A stretch of DNA of 31,277 bases, taken from RGIG4074 sp964459165. GTDB taxonomy: Bacteria > Bacillota > Clostridia > Christensenellales > Borkfalkiaceae. The first letter of the stretch is position 1; the number at the start of each line of letters is the position of its first letter. The notes under the pieces were generated by a model. The model was not told where the DNA came from. It was given only the letters and a program-made list of their open reading frames with translations, and did not search any database. The stretch lies in the NCBI GenBank assembly GCA_964459165.1, contig CAYWKM010000019.1:1-31277 (forward strand), given 5' to 3'. The translations under genes and the position numbers were made by a program. Shown here piece after piece: positions 14,751-23,079 of the stretch.

Positions 14751-16136
14751 ATGTATTTAAAGAAAGAGACTTTTATGGTCATGGGACTCTCCCGTTCGGG
14801 AGTCGCCGCCGCAACGTTTTTACTTGAGAAGAACGCCGCCGTCTACATTTATGACGACGTATCGGGAGAAAACGTAGAAAAGAACGTCCGGTCGCTGATC
14901 GCCCGCGGAGCCGTCGCCGTTACGTCGGATACGCTCGAACAGACGATCGCTTCCTGCACCTGTTTGGTTTTAAGTCCGGGGATTCCCATCGATCACCCCG
15001 TCCCCGTACAGTTCCGTAAGGAGAACAAGAGGATTTTGAGCGAGAGTGAGCTCGGCGCATTGTACGTCAGAGCGCTCCCCGTCGCCGTCACGGGAACGAA
15101 CGGCAAGACGACGACGGTTACGATGATCAACGAAGTATTGAAGGCGGACGGAAAGAACAGCGTCGCCTGCGGAAACATCGGCGTTCCCTTTTTGACCTGT
15201 CGGAATTTGAGCGAAGAGGATTTCGCCGTCGTCGAGGTTTCCAGCTTCCAGCTCGAAACGCTCGCGAGTTTTCGTCCGCATATCGCCGTCGTGCTCAATA
15301 TCACGCAGGATCACCTCAATCGCCATTATAATATGGAAAATTACATCTTCTTAAAGAGCAAGCTTTTGAAAAATTCCACGGAGAGCGAGTACGCCGTCTT
15401 GAACGCCGACGATCCCGTCGTTTCCGGCTTCGCCGAAAAGACGAAAGCTCGCGTAAAATATTTTTCGCTCGAACATCAAGTGGACGGAGCCTACCTCGAG
15501 GGAACGGATCTCGTCTTCGGCGACGAAAAGATTATGGACGTAAAGGATTTGTTTGTCTCCGGCAAACACAACGTGCAGAACGCTTTGGCGTGCATCTGCG
15601 TATGTCGCCTGCTCGGCGTGGAAGCGAAGACGATCGCAAAAGTTTTAAGGGAGTTTAAGGGCGTAAAGCATCGCGTCGAAGAGGTCGGGGTCGTAAACGG
15701 CGTAAAATATATCGACGATTCCAAAGGAACGAATATCGACGCTACCGTAAAGGCGGTTGAGAGCATGAAGGGGGAGACGCTCCTCATGATCGGCGGCAAG
15801 GATAAAGGGTATGATTATACGCCTTTGTTTGAAAAACTCAAAACGAGCAACGTCGTCCACGCGATCCTATACGGAGAAAACCGCTTCAAAGTATTCTCCT
15901 GCGCCGTTCGGGCAGGGTACGAACGGCTTTCTCTGTGCGAAAAATTCTCTTTTGCCTTTCGCATTGCCAATATGTTGGCAAAGGAAGGGCAAACAGTTCT
16001 GTTGAGTCCCGCCAGCGCGAGCTTCGACGAGTTTTCCGATTTCGAGGCGCGCGGCGACGCCTTTAAAAAGATGGTGAAAGAACTCGAAAAGGGGGAAGAT
16101 AAGAATTCCGGAATTGTTCTCCGTCAAGCGGAATGA
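14751..16136 (+). CDS. murD: UDP-MurNAc-L-alanine:D-glutamate ligase MurD
   Basis: MurD adds the D-glutamate made by MurI to UDP-MurNAc-L-Ala. It has the family start FMVMGLSRSGVAAATFL (UDP-binding Rossmann domain), the P-loop TGTNGKTT (114-121), HRVEEVGVVNGVKYIDDSKG at the start of the third domain, and LLSPASASFDEFSDFEARGD near the end. The start is the ATG at 14751, five bases after GAGGGG. An upstream in-frame start at 14667 lies inside mraY and is rejected. It is 461 aa, a normal length. Confidence 0.97.
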   Translation: MYLKKETFMVMGLSRSGVAAATFLLEKNAAVYIYDDVSGENVEKNVRSLIARGAVAVTSDTLEQTIASCTCLVLSPGIPIDHPVPVQFRKENKRILSESELGALYVRALPVAVTGTNGKTTTVTMINEVLKADGKNSVACGNIGVPFLTCRNLSEEDFAVVEVSSFQLETLASFRPHIAVVLNITQDHLNRHYNMENYIFLKSKLLKNSTESEYAVLNADDPVVSGFAEKTKARVKYFSLEHQVDGAYLEGTDLVFGDEKIMDVKDLFVSGKHNVQNALACICVCRLLGVEAKTIAKVLREFKGVKHRVEEVGVVNGVKYIDDSKGTNIDATVKAVESMKGETLLMIGGKDKGYDYTPLFEKLKTSNVVHAILYGENRFKVFSCAVRAGYERLSLCEKFSFAFRIANMLAKEGQTVLLSPASASFDEFSDFEARGDAFKKMVKELEKGEDKNSGIVLRQAE

Positions 16137-17238
16137 AAAGGGAGACCTCTCCCTTCTTGTCGCCGTCTTTCTCCTTTCCCTTTTCGGCGTCGTAATGGTC
16201 TATTCCGCAAGCAATTACGTGGCGAAGGTCGAATACGGCGACGAATATTACTTTTTAAAAAAACAGATATTGGGATTCGTCCTCGGCAGCGTTTGTATGT
16301 TTGCGGTCGCGCTTTTCGATTATCGGAAATTTAACGCGAAAAAGCCGTTGAAGTGGATTTTTCTCCTCTTTCCCTGTCTCCTTCTCGCGCTCGTGTTTGT
16401 TCCCGGCGTCGGAAAGACGAATTACGGAGCTACCCGTTGGATCGGCATAGGACCCGTCACGGTACAGCCGTCCGAGCTCGCCAAGTACGGCTTCGTTTTG
16501 TTCGCTTCCGCTTGGATCGCGGAACATCCGCAGAAGGTCGGAGTCTTTCGGGGAATTCTCCCCATTCTCGGGGCGGGAATCCTCGTTTGCGCGCTGATCA
16601 TCGCCGAACCGAATATGTCGGTCACGATGTGCGTAGGCATGGTCATGCTCGCCATGATCTTTATGAGCGGAACGAAGATAAAAAATTTTATATTTCTTCT
16701 TCTCCCGTTCTTCGCTCTCGTCCCCGCGCTCATTATCGCCGAGCCGTATCGGTTGAAACGTCTCATCGCTTTCATCGATCCGTGGAGTTCGCCCAAAGAC
16801 GAGGGATATCAGCTGATTCAGTCCCTCTATGCGCTCGGAAACGGCGGGTGGTTCGGCGTGGGATTGTTTCATTCGAGACAAAAGTATCGCTTTCTTCCCT
16901 TTGCCGAAAGCGATTTCATTCTTTCCGTCGTCGGCGAGGAATTTGGTTACGTGGGAATCCTCGCGCTCTTTGCCGTCTGTCTGTTCATTATTTACAAAGG
17001 GCTACGCATCGCTTCCCGTTGCGACGATTTGTTCGGCTGTATGCTCGCCGTCGGAATCACTCTCGTGTACGGAATCCAGACGGCGGTCAACGCTCTCGTC
17101 GTAAGCGGAACGATTCCGCCTACGGGGCTTCCGCTCCCGTTTATCAGCAGCGGAAATACCTCGCTCGTTATCTCTATGACCTCCATGGGAATCCTCTATA
17201 ACATATCGAGACACAATAAAAAGCGTTTTTTCATATGA
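16114..17238 (+). CDS. ftsW: Septal peptidoglycan glycosyltransferase FtsW
   Basis: FtsW is a SEDS-family polytopic protein that polymerises lipid II at the septum with the class B PBP. The N-terminus KGDLSLLVAVFLLSLFGVVM followed by VYSAS, the central GIGPVTVQPSELAKYGFVLF with its ARW before it, and the C-terminal PTGLPLPFISSGNTSLVISM are diagnostic. At 374 aa with about ten helices it is normal. No ATG fits the frame. The likely start is the TTG at 16114, which overlaps murD by 23 bases, with GGGGGAAG rather far upstream. Starting at the first internal ATG would remove the first helix. Confidence 0.95.
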   Translation: MFSVKRNEKGDLSLLVAVFLLSLFGVVMVYSASNYVAKVEYGDEYYFLKKQILGFVLGSVCMFAVALFDYRKFNAKKPLKWIFLLFPCLLLALVFVPGVGKTNYGATRWIGIGPVTVQPSELAKYGFVLFASAWIAEHPQKVGVFRGILPILGAGILVCALIIAEPNMSVTMCVGMVMLAMIFMSGTKIKNFIFLLLPFFALVPALIIAEPYRLKRLIAFIDPWSSPKDEGYQLIQSLYALGNGGWFGVGLFHSRQKYRFLPFAESDFILSVVGEEFGYVGILALFAVCLFIIYKGLRIASRCDDLFGCMLAVGITLVYGIQTAVNALVVSGTIPPTGLPLPFISSGNTSLVISMTSMGILYNISRHNKKRFFI

Positions 17239-17267
17239 TATAGTATTCTCGTTTGGAGTATTATCAT

Positions 17268-18524
17268 ATGGATGAATTTATTATAGAAGGAGGCAGACGG
17301 CTCTATGGGGAAATCGACGTCCAGACGGCAAAAAATGCCGTTCTCCCTTTATTGGCCGCTTCCATTCTGACAGATGAAAAAGTAAATCTTCTCTCCGTTC
17401 CGCCCATTTCCGACGTGTACTGCATGGCGGATATTTTAAAGGAACTCGGCTGTAAGGTCGTCATGAACGGCGGAAACATCGAAGTGGACAGTTCTTCTTC
17501 CGCTTCTCACTATATTCCGGCTCGTTTGACGAAGGAACTGCGTTCGTCCGTGTTTATGCTTGGGTCTGTGCTTGCTCGCTTTCATAAAGCGAAGATCGCC
17601 TATCCCGGCGGCTGCGACATCGGATTAAGACCCATCGATCTGCATTTAAACGGATTAAAGCGTCTCGGCGTAAAAATAAGGGAGGAGGACGGGTATATTC
17701 ACTGCGAAGCGGATAAACTCAAAGGCAACGACATTCTTCTCGATTTTCCCAGCGTGGGCGCGACGGAAAACATCATGCTCGCCGCAGTGAAAGCGGACGG
17801 GCGAACGGTGATTCGCAACGCGGCGAAGGAACCGGAGATCGTCGATCTGCAAAAGTTCCTGTTGCGCATGGGGGCAAAAGTGGACGGCGCGGGCGGAAGC
17901 ACGATCGTCGTCGAAGGCGTAAAAAGGCTGAAGGGCGTTTCTTATACGCCTATGCGCGACAGAATCGAAGCGGGGACTTTTCTCATCGCGGTCGCAATGT
18001 GCGGCGGCGAGGCGGAAATCAATCGATGCGAGGAGGAAAATATTGCCTCGCTTTTGCATAAACTTCGCGAAAACGGTTGCAAGATACATATAAAAAATGA
18101 TAAAATAATGGTACAGAGTATGGGAACGCTCAAAGCGAATAAACTGATCGAGACTTCCCCCTTTCCCGGATTTCCCACCGATTTGCAGGCTCAAATGCTC
18201 GCGCTCAATTGCGCGGCGGAGGGCGCTTGCGTCGTGGAGGAAAATCTTTTCGAAACGCGTTTTCACCACGTACCCGAGCTATGCCGTATGGGCGCGGATA
18301 TTACCGTAAAGGGCAGAACGGCTCTCGTGCGGGGAGTGAGCGCGTTGCACGGCGCGGACGTCGTCGTAAAGGATCTTCGCGGCGGGGCGGCTCTCACGGT
18401 GGCGGGGCTGAAGGCGGAGGGCGTTACGCGCGTAGCGAACGTTTCCTATATCGACAGGGGCTATTTTGAACTTGAAAATAAGCTCAGGCTACTCGGCGCA
18501 AAAATAAAGAGAGCGACGATCTGA
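17268..18524 (+). CDS. murA: UDP-N-acetylglucosamine 1-carboxyvinyltransferase MurA
   Basis: MurA transfers enolpyruvate from PEP to UDP-GlcNAc, the first committed step of peptidoglycan synthesis and the fosfomycin target. Lys22 is in TAKNAVLPLLAASIL, and the loop AYPGGCDIGLRPIDLHL carries the reactive Cys116, so the enzyme should be fosfomycin-sensitive at this residue. FPGFPTDLQAQM and ETRFHHVPELCRMGADI are also typical. The ATG at 17268 follows TTTGGAG at 10 bases. The TTG at 17253 is an unlikely earlier start. It is 418 aa, a normal size. Its place in the dcw cluster between ftsW and ftsQ is seen in several Firmicutes. Confidence 0.97.
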   Translation: MDEFIIEGGRRLYGEIDVQTAKNAVLPLLAASILTDEKVNLLSVPPISDVYCMADILKELGCKVVMNGGNIEVDSSSSASHYIPARLTKELRSSVFMLGSVLARFHKAKIAYPGGCDIGLRPIDLHLNGLKRLGVKIREEDGYIHCEADKLKGNDILLDFPSVGATENIMLAAVKADGRTVIRNAAKEPEIVDLQKFLLRMGAKVDGAGGSTIVVEGVKRLKGVSYTPMRDRIEAGTFLIAVAMCGGEAEINRCEEENIASLLHKLRENGCKIHIKNDKIMVQSMGTLKANKLIETSPFPGFPTDLQAQMLALNCAAEGACVVEENLFETRFHHVPELCRMGADITVKGRTALVRGVSALHGADVVVKDLRGGAALTVAGLKAEGVTRVANVSYIDRGYFELENKLRLLGAKIKRATI

Positions 18525-18544
18525 CGCCCCGCCAAACGGGGGCG
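18525..18544 (+). terminator. GC-rich hairpin directly after the murA stop
   Basis: CGCCCC (18525-18530) pairs with GGGGCG (18539-18544) around GCCAAACG. It is followed by GGCGCGATTTT. The U run is weak and delayed, so it may slow transcription or stabilise the upstream mRNA rather than end it. Confidence 0.35.
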
Positions 18545-18571
18545 GGCGCGATTTTAACTGAAGGAGAAAAG

Positions 18572-19363
18572 ATGAACAATATCAAGAAGCTTATTTTAAT
18601 AGCGTCGTTTATCTTGTTGTTTTTTGTCGTTTTGCTCGGCGTTTACACGGTGTTTTCCGTAAAGGATATTTCCGTTTATTACAGCGTTTCGTCCGAAGCG
18701 GGGAAAGCGTACTCCGAAGAAATTCAAGTAGAATTAGAAGAAAGCTTTCACGGGAAAAACATCTTTTTCATTCGCGAAAAGAAGATTTCCGCCGTCTTTG
18801 ACGATTTTCCTTATATCAAAGAGATCTCCGCCCGCAAAGTATATCCCAATAAAATCGTCGTTTACGCCGAAGAGGAGCCGGAATTTTACGCCGTGTACGA
18901 TAACGATGGCTATTGTATGCTCGGCGAAGACGGTTCGCTTCTTGCAAAAAGAAGGGAAAACGAAAATTACGCCGACGGTTACGCCAACGTTCTTCTTGAA
19001 AACTTCTCTTACGAAGGGGGAGAATTTTCCGATAAAGAGCTTTTTTCGTCCGTTTGCCGCATGGGCGGTTATATGAACGAAGCGTTCGGCGGCATTCGTT
19101 CGAACGTAAAAAAAATCGTCTGCGTCGCGCCGACGTCTTCGCGCGCGGACGAATATTTTGAAATTTATATGACGGAAGGAGTCGTCGTTAAGATCGTCGC
19201 TCCCTTATCGAACGCCGACGAAAAGATCGCGCGCGTGTGCGAAATTTACCTTTCCTTAAATACGGAAGAAAAAATGTACGGCGTGATTACGGCGGTGGAT
19301 TTGGCGGAGGGCGAAGGAATTTCCGTTACTTATACGTCTCGATACGGCGAAGTAAGAAATTGA
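18572..19363 (+). CDS. ftsQ: Cell division protein FtsQ/DivIB
   Basis: FtsQ/DivIB is a bitopic divisome protein that bridges FtsL/DivIC and the septal synthases. A short basic N-terminus (MNNIKK) precedes one helix (LILIASFILLFFVVLLGVYT). Then comes a POTRA-like domain (VKDISVYYSV ... GKNIFFI ... FPYIKEISARKVYPNKIVVY, near residues 30-100), the family hallmark. The remaining beta domain is divergent. At 263 aa its length is normal. The ATG follows AAGGAG. A strong terminator stands five bases after its stop, so it is probably the last gene of the long dcw transcript. Confidence 0.88.
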   Translation: MNNIKKLILIASFILLFFVVLLGVYTVFSVKDISVYYSVSSEAGKAYSEEIQVELEESFHGKNIFFIREKKISAVFDDFPYIKEISARKVYPNKIVVYAEEEPEFYAVYDNDGYCMLGEDGSLLAKRRENENYADGYANVLLENFSYEGGEFSDKELFSSVCRMGGYMNEAFGGIRSNVKKIVCVAPTSSRADEYFEIYMTEGVVVKIVAPLSNADEKIARVCEIYLSLNTEEKMYGVITAVDLAEGEGISVTYTSRYGEVRN

Positions 19364-19367
19364 CAGG

Positions 19368-19400
19368 AAAAAGTTTCCGAAACCTTTCGGAAACTTTTTT
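19368..19400 (+). terminator. Strong intrinsic terminator after ftsQ
   Basis: AAAAAGTTTCCGAAA (19368-19382) pairs perfectly over 15 bp with 19385-19399 around a CC loop. The strand ends in T6 followed by ATCTTT. It separates the mraZ-ftsQ transcript from ftsA-ftsZ. Confidence 0.9.
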
Positions 19401-19428
19401 ATCTTTGAATACTTTTTCTCGTTTTATA

Positions 19429-19457
19429 TTGACAAGATAAAAAATTTAATGTATAAT
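19429..19457 (+). promoter_or_regulatory. Perfect consensus promoter of ftsA-ftsZ
   Basis: TTGACA (19429-19434), 17 bases, TATAAT (19452-19457) is an exact sigma-A consensus. Transcription starts near 19464, about 33 bases before the ftsA ATG. It gives ftsAZ independent, high expression. Confidence 0.93.
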
Positions 19458-19496
19458 TATTTTATATTAATACGTATTACAGAGGAATGCGTCACG

Positions 19497-20684
19497 ATGC
19501 GTAGCAATGCGGTTGCGGTTCTGGATATACGTTCCGCCGACATAACTGCCGTGATAGGGGAAAGGGGAGTGAATCATACCTTCATATTCAAGGGTTTCTC
19601 CTCCGTGTCTTACACGGGCTATGACAAGGGCGTATTTCTCGACGAGGAGGAACTCAAAAGACAAATAGAATACGTCGTCAAAAAGGCGTTGTCCGTCTGT
19701 ACGGATAAGATTTTCGATTTGTACGTAGGCGTTCCCTGCGAATTTCTCACCGTCGTCAAAAAGGATTGCTTCACCGGCTTTCCTTCCAAGAGAAAAATCA
19801 TTCGCTTAGACGTAGACGAGCTCTTTGAAAAAGGGCTCGGCGGAGAAAATACGGGCGGTTATACGCCGATCCGAAACAGCGCGTCTTACTTTACTTTATC
19901 CGACAAGCGAAGGGTAAAGAGTCCGTTGGGACTGTCCAGTACGTCGCTCGGAGGAAAATTTTCCTATCTGCTTTGTTCCGATTATTTTTTGGATATCGTC
20001 GGAAGCGCGGCGGGAGGCGCCTGTTCCTGTCAGATTCATTATCTCCCCGCTATCTATGCCGAGGCGCTCTATCTCGTGCCGGAAACGGCGCGCGAGGGAG
20101 GGGCGGCTCTGATCGACTTCGGTATTTATTCCACCGAAATGATCGTCGTGAACGGAGACGGCGTCGAGGGAATTTTGTCCGTCACCGACGGCGAAGGCTT
20201 TATTTTAGAGCGGCTCGCCGAGAGGTATCGCACCGACGACGAGACGCTTCTCGAAAAAATCCTGTCGAAGGCCAATCTCTTCATCGGAGAGAGCGAGGAC
20301 GGAAAGGACAAGCGAATGCCCTTCTACGAGAGCGACATGAAAATTTATTACGGCGACGTAAATAAGGACGTGCTTGCCGTCGTGGATCGCATTTGCGAAA
20401 ATATTTACGATTTTATCGAGGAAGCGCAAAAGGGGATTTCGGGCGGCGTAAAATCGCTGTACGTCACGGGAGACGGCGTGATCGGGATACGCGGCGCGAC
20501 GGAATACATTACAAAAATTCTCAATATGGTTGCGCGCGAAGCGAAACCGTCGCTTCCGTTCTACAATAAGACAAGCATGAGCGCATCCGCTATCAGCGTT
20601 TTGGATATGGCTCAGGAAGATTTGCGAGAAAATAACGGTTTCAGTAATTATTTGTTCAGATTTTTAAAGAGATTCGGAGGTTAA
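19497..20684 (+). CDS. ftsA: Divergent FtsA-like actin-fold protein with C-terminal membrane-targeting helix
   Basis: FtsA tethers FtsZ filaments to the membrane. The call rests on its place before ftsZ, the actin-fold layout (AVAVLDIRSADITAVIGERG, then a 1C-like domain, then AALIDFGIYSTEMIVV, then LYVTGDGVIGIRGATEYI) and the amphipathic C-terminus NGFSNYLFRFLKRFGG, which resembles the FtsA membrane-targeting sequence. The phosphate-1 loop is D-I-R-S-A-D instead of D-I-G-T-S-K, and the adenosine motif is TGDG instead of TGGG/S, so ATP binding may be weakened or lost. The start is the ATG at 19497 with AGAGGA upstream. The earlier frame opening at 19449 lies within the promoter. It is 395 aa. 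Confidence 0.82.
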   Translation: MRSNAVAVLDIRSADITAVIGERGVNHTFIFKGFSSVSYTGYDKGVFLDEEELKRQIEYVVKKALSVCTDKIFDLYVGVPCEFLTVVKKDCFTGFPSKRKIIRLDVDELFEKGLGGENTGGYTPIRNSASYFTLSDKRRVKSPLGLSSTSLGGKFSYLLCSDYFLDIVGSAAGGACSCQIHYLPAIYAEALYLVPETAREGGAALIDFGIYSTEMIVVNGDGVEGILSVTDGEGFILERLAERYRTDDETLLEKILSKANLFIGESEDGKDKRMPFYESDMKIYYGDVNKDVLAVVDRICENIYDFIEEAQKGISGGVKSLYVTGDGVIGIRGATEYITKILNMVAREAKPSLPFYNKTSMSASAISVLDMAQEDLRENNGFSNYLFRFLKRFGG

Positions 20685-20691
20685 TAAAGTT

Positions 20692-22035
20692 ATGGAAAAT
20701 TTAGACGGCGTTGCCAAAATCAAAGTGATCGGCGTTGGCGGCGGCGGAAATAATGCGGTCAACAGAATGATCGACGCCGGGATTACCAGCGCCGAATATA
20801 TCGCCGTAAACACGGATAATCAGATTCTCGCGCTCTCGAAAGCGGAATATAAGATTCAGATCGGTCAGCAGCTCACGAGAGGCTTGGGCGCGGGGGCGGA
20901 CCCCGAAATCGGTCGCCTTGCGGCGGAAGAGAGCAAGGAAGAGCTCGTAAAAGCCATCGAAGGAACCGACCTCCTGTTCATTACCGCAGGCATGGGCGGC
21001 GGAACCGGCACGGGCGCCGCGCCCGTCATCGCAAAGCTTGCCAAGGATATGAAGATTTTGACGGTCGCGGTGGTAACCGAACCGTTCAGCTTCGAGGGCA
21101 AAAAGCGTATGGAAAATACGGTCAAGGGACTTGAAAATCTCAAAAAGTACGTCGATACGCTCATTATGATCCCGAATGATAAAATCAGCACCGTTATCCC
21201 GAAGAAGACGTCTCTTACGGACGCGTTGAAATATGCCGACGAAATATTGAAGCAGGGAATCAGAGGCATCGCGGATCTTATAGTGAATCCCGCTCTCATC
21301 AACCTCGACTTTGCCGACGTAAGGACGACGTTGAAGGACAAGGGACTCGCGCATATGGGCGTTGGCGTGGCAAAGGGAGAGAACAGAATCGTCGAAGCCG
21401 TCCGTCTCGCCGTCAATTGTCCCTTGCTTGAAACCACGATCGAAGGCGCGACCGGCGTTATTTTGAACATTGTCGGCGGAAACGATCTTTCTTTCGACGA
21501 AGTCAAAACAGCCGCCGATCTCGTACACAGCGTGGTAGATTATTCCGCAAACATCATTTTCGGCGCGTGCATCGACGAAAACATGGCGGAGGAGGTATCC
21601 GTTACCGTCATCGCCACCGGATTCAAGGCTTCGTCGAGCGAGCCCGCCGTTCAGCATATCAGCGAAGAGGACGCAAAAAAAAACGGCAATAGCGAGAGGT
21701 TATACGGAAAAATAACTTCCGACGCGGGAAAAACGGATTTTTTCCCAACGAGAACTGATATCGCGACTATGGCGTCGAACGGTATCAGCGACGAATTGAA
21801 GCAAGACGTCTTCGGCAAGGTCGAATCGGCGGAAGAAAAGAACGCAGGCTCTTCAGAAAAACCCATGCGGGAAGCGGCTGTTTCCGGCGGAGATATTTTT
21901 CAGGGGAACGACGGGAGAGTGAACGTCTACGATGCTCCGAAGGATATCCCGGAGAATAAGACTCCCATCTATGTCGATCAGCCCAAGAAAACGAGAAGAC
22001 TTGCCAGATTTTTAAAGGATATCAAACAAGATTGA
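20692..22035 (+). CDS. ftsZ: Cell division protein FtsZ
   Basis: FtsZ is the tubulin-like GTPase that forms the Z ring. The nucleotide-binding GVGGGGNNAVNRM (14-26), the tubulin signature MGGGTGTGAAP (101-111), the synergy-loop LINLDFADVRTTLKDKGLAH and GGNDLSFDEV are all present. The linker (about 320-415) is charged, and the C-terminal peptide ends RRLARFLKDIKQD, a variant of the usual D-I-P-x-F-L-R anchor that meets FtsA. At 447 aa it is somewhat longer than the 380-400 typical of Firmicutes because of the linker. GGAGG lies in the end of ftsA, 11 bases before the ATG. Confidence 0.98.
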   Translation: MENLDGVAKIKVIGVGGGGNNAVNRMIDAGITSAEYIAVNTDNQILALSKAEYKIQIGQQLTRGLGAGADPEIGRLAAEESKEELVKAIEGTDLLFITAGMGGGTGTGAAPVIAKLAKDMKILTVAVVTEPFSFEGKKRMENTVKGLENLKKYVDTLIMIPNDKISTVIPKKTSLTDALKYADEILKQGIRGIADLIVNPALINLDFADVRTTLKDKGLAHMGVGVAKGENRIVEAVRLAVNCPLLETTIEGATGVILNIVGGNDLSFDEVKTAADLVHSVVDYSANIIFGACIDENMAEEVSVTVIATGFKASSSEPAVQHISEEDAKKNGNSERLYGKITSDAGKTDFFPTRTDIATMASNGISDELKQDVFGKVESAEEKNAGSSEKPMREAAVSGGDIFQGNDGRVNVYDAPKDIPENKTPIYVDQPKKTRRLARFLKDIKQD

Positions 22036-22052
22036 TTTTTAGATTATGTTTT

Positions 22053-22081
22053 AAGACAGCGGAAGATCTCCGCTGTCTTTT
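22053..22081 (+). terminator. Intrinsic terminator after ftsZ
   Basis: AAGACAGCGGA (22053-22063) pairs with TCCGCTGTCTT (22069-22079) around AGATC and runs into TCTTTTC. It ends the ftsA-ftsZ transcript. Confidence 0.85.
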
Positions 22082-22099
22082 CGTGAAAGGAGCGTTCCT

Positions 22100-23026
22100 A
22101 TGGAATTAACGGCGATCGAGCAGAAGCTACCGGATTTTTTCGTTTCTTTGCTGAAAGGGCAGTACGGCGAAGAAGTCTTCGGCCGCATCCTAAAGGGGTA
22201 TGCGGCTCGGCGCAAGGTTACGCTTCGCGTCAACCGATTAAAGGCGAATAAGGAAAGCGTCGCGGCGGCTCTGTCTTCGGCGGGGATAAGCTATCGGAAA
22301 GTCCCGTGGTTTTCCGACGCGTTCATCGTCGAAGAAGAACGGGAAGACGCGGTTCGCCGCCTTTCCGTATACGAAGAAGGCAAAATTTATTTGCAGAGCC
22401 TCTCCTCCATGATTCCTCCGCTCATTGTAGACCCCAAAGAGAAGGAAAATATTCTCGATATGGCGGCGGCGCCCGGCGGAAAAACGACGGAGTTGGCGTC
22501 CTTATCGGGCAACGCGGCGTTGATTACCGCGTGCGAAATGAATAAAATCCGCGCCCGACGGCTCGAGTATAATTTAAAGAAGCAGGGCGCGACCCGCGCG
22601 TCTGTGATGATCGCCGACGGGAGAAGGTTAGATCCCTATCTGTCCTTTCATAAAATTCTGCTCGACGCCCCTTGCAGCGGAAGCGGAACGGTTTTCGTAG
22701 ACGAGGGAGGAAGCGCTCGTCTTTTTTCGGAAAAAATGTTGAAGGAATGCGTCAAAGCGCAGGAAGAGCTTTTAAAAAAAGCGATCGAATTGGTAAAAAT
22801 AGGGGGAACGGTCGTTTATTCCACCTGTTCGGTCCTATATGAAGAAAACGAAGCGATCCTTGAAAAGGCGCTCGCTGCGGGCAACGCGGAAATCGTTCCC
22901 ATTGAAAGGGAGCGTTTTGAAGGAGTTCCTCTTCTTCCCGTACGGGTCGAAGGCGCGCTTAGCGTCTGCCCGAGTGAGCTGTACGAAGGATTTTTCGTTT
23001 CTCAGATCAGAAAGATAAAAAAATAA
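22100..23026 (+). CDS. RNA (cytosine-5)-methyltransferase of the NOL1/NOP2/Sun (RsmB/RsmF) family
   Basis: This family methylates C5 of cytosine in rRNA or tRNA with SAM. The SAM-binding segment ILDMAAAPGGKTTELASL (near residue 118) and both catalytic cysteine motifs, LDAPCSGSGT (near 197) and VYSTCSVLYEENE (near 241), are intact. The N-terminal part (FGRILKGYAARRKVTLRVNR) resembles RsmF. At 308 aa it has only the catalytic core and lacks the NusB domain of RsmB and the long C-terminal part of RsmF. The target base cannot be told from sequence. The ATG follows AAAGGAG. It lies between ftsZ and murC, 19 bases after the ftsZ terminator. Confidence 0.88.
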   Translation: MELTAIEQKLPDFFVSLLKGQYGEEVFGRILKGYAARRKVTLRVNRLKANKESVAAALSSAGISYRKVPWFSDAFIVEEEREDAVRRLSVYEEGKIYLQSLSSMIPPLIVDPKEKENILDMAAAPGGKTTELASLSGNAALITACEMNKIRARRLEYNLKKQGATRASVMIADGRRLDPYLSFHKILLDAPCSGSGTVFVDEGGSARLFSEKMLKECVKAQEELLKKAIELVKIGGTVVYSTCSVLYEENEAILEKALAAGNAEIVPIERERFEGVPLLPVRVEGALSVCPSELYEGFFVSQIRKIKK

Positions 23027-23079
23027 ATTCGTTTTCCGTCATGTAATTTTATGCGAAAAACCGCCATAAAATAATCCGT

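Noticed and set aside
20701..21657. Long minus-strand frame opposite ftsZ (318 codons)
   Set aside because: It is the antisense shadow of a highly biased, well-conserved gene. There is no start signal and no family resemblance.
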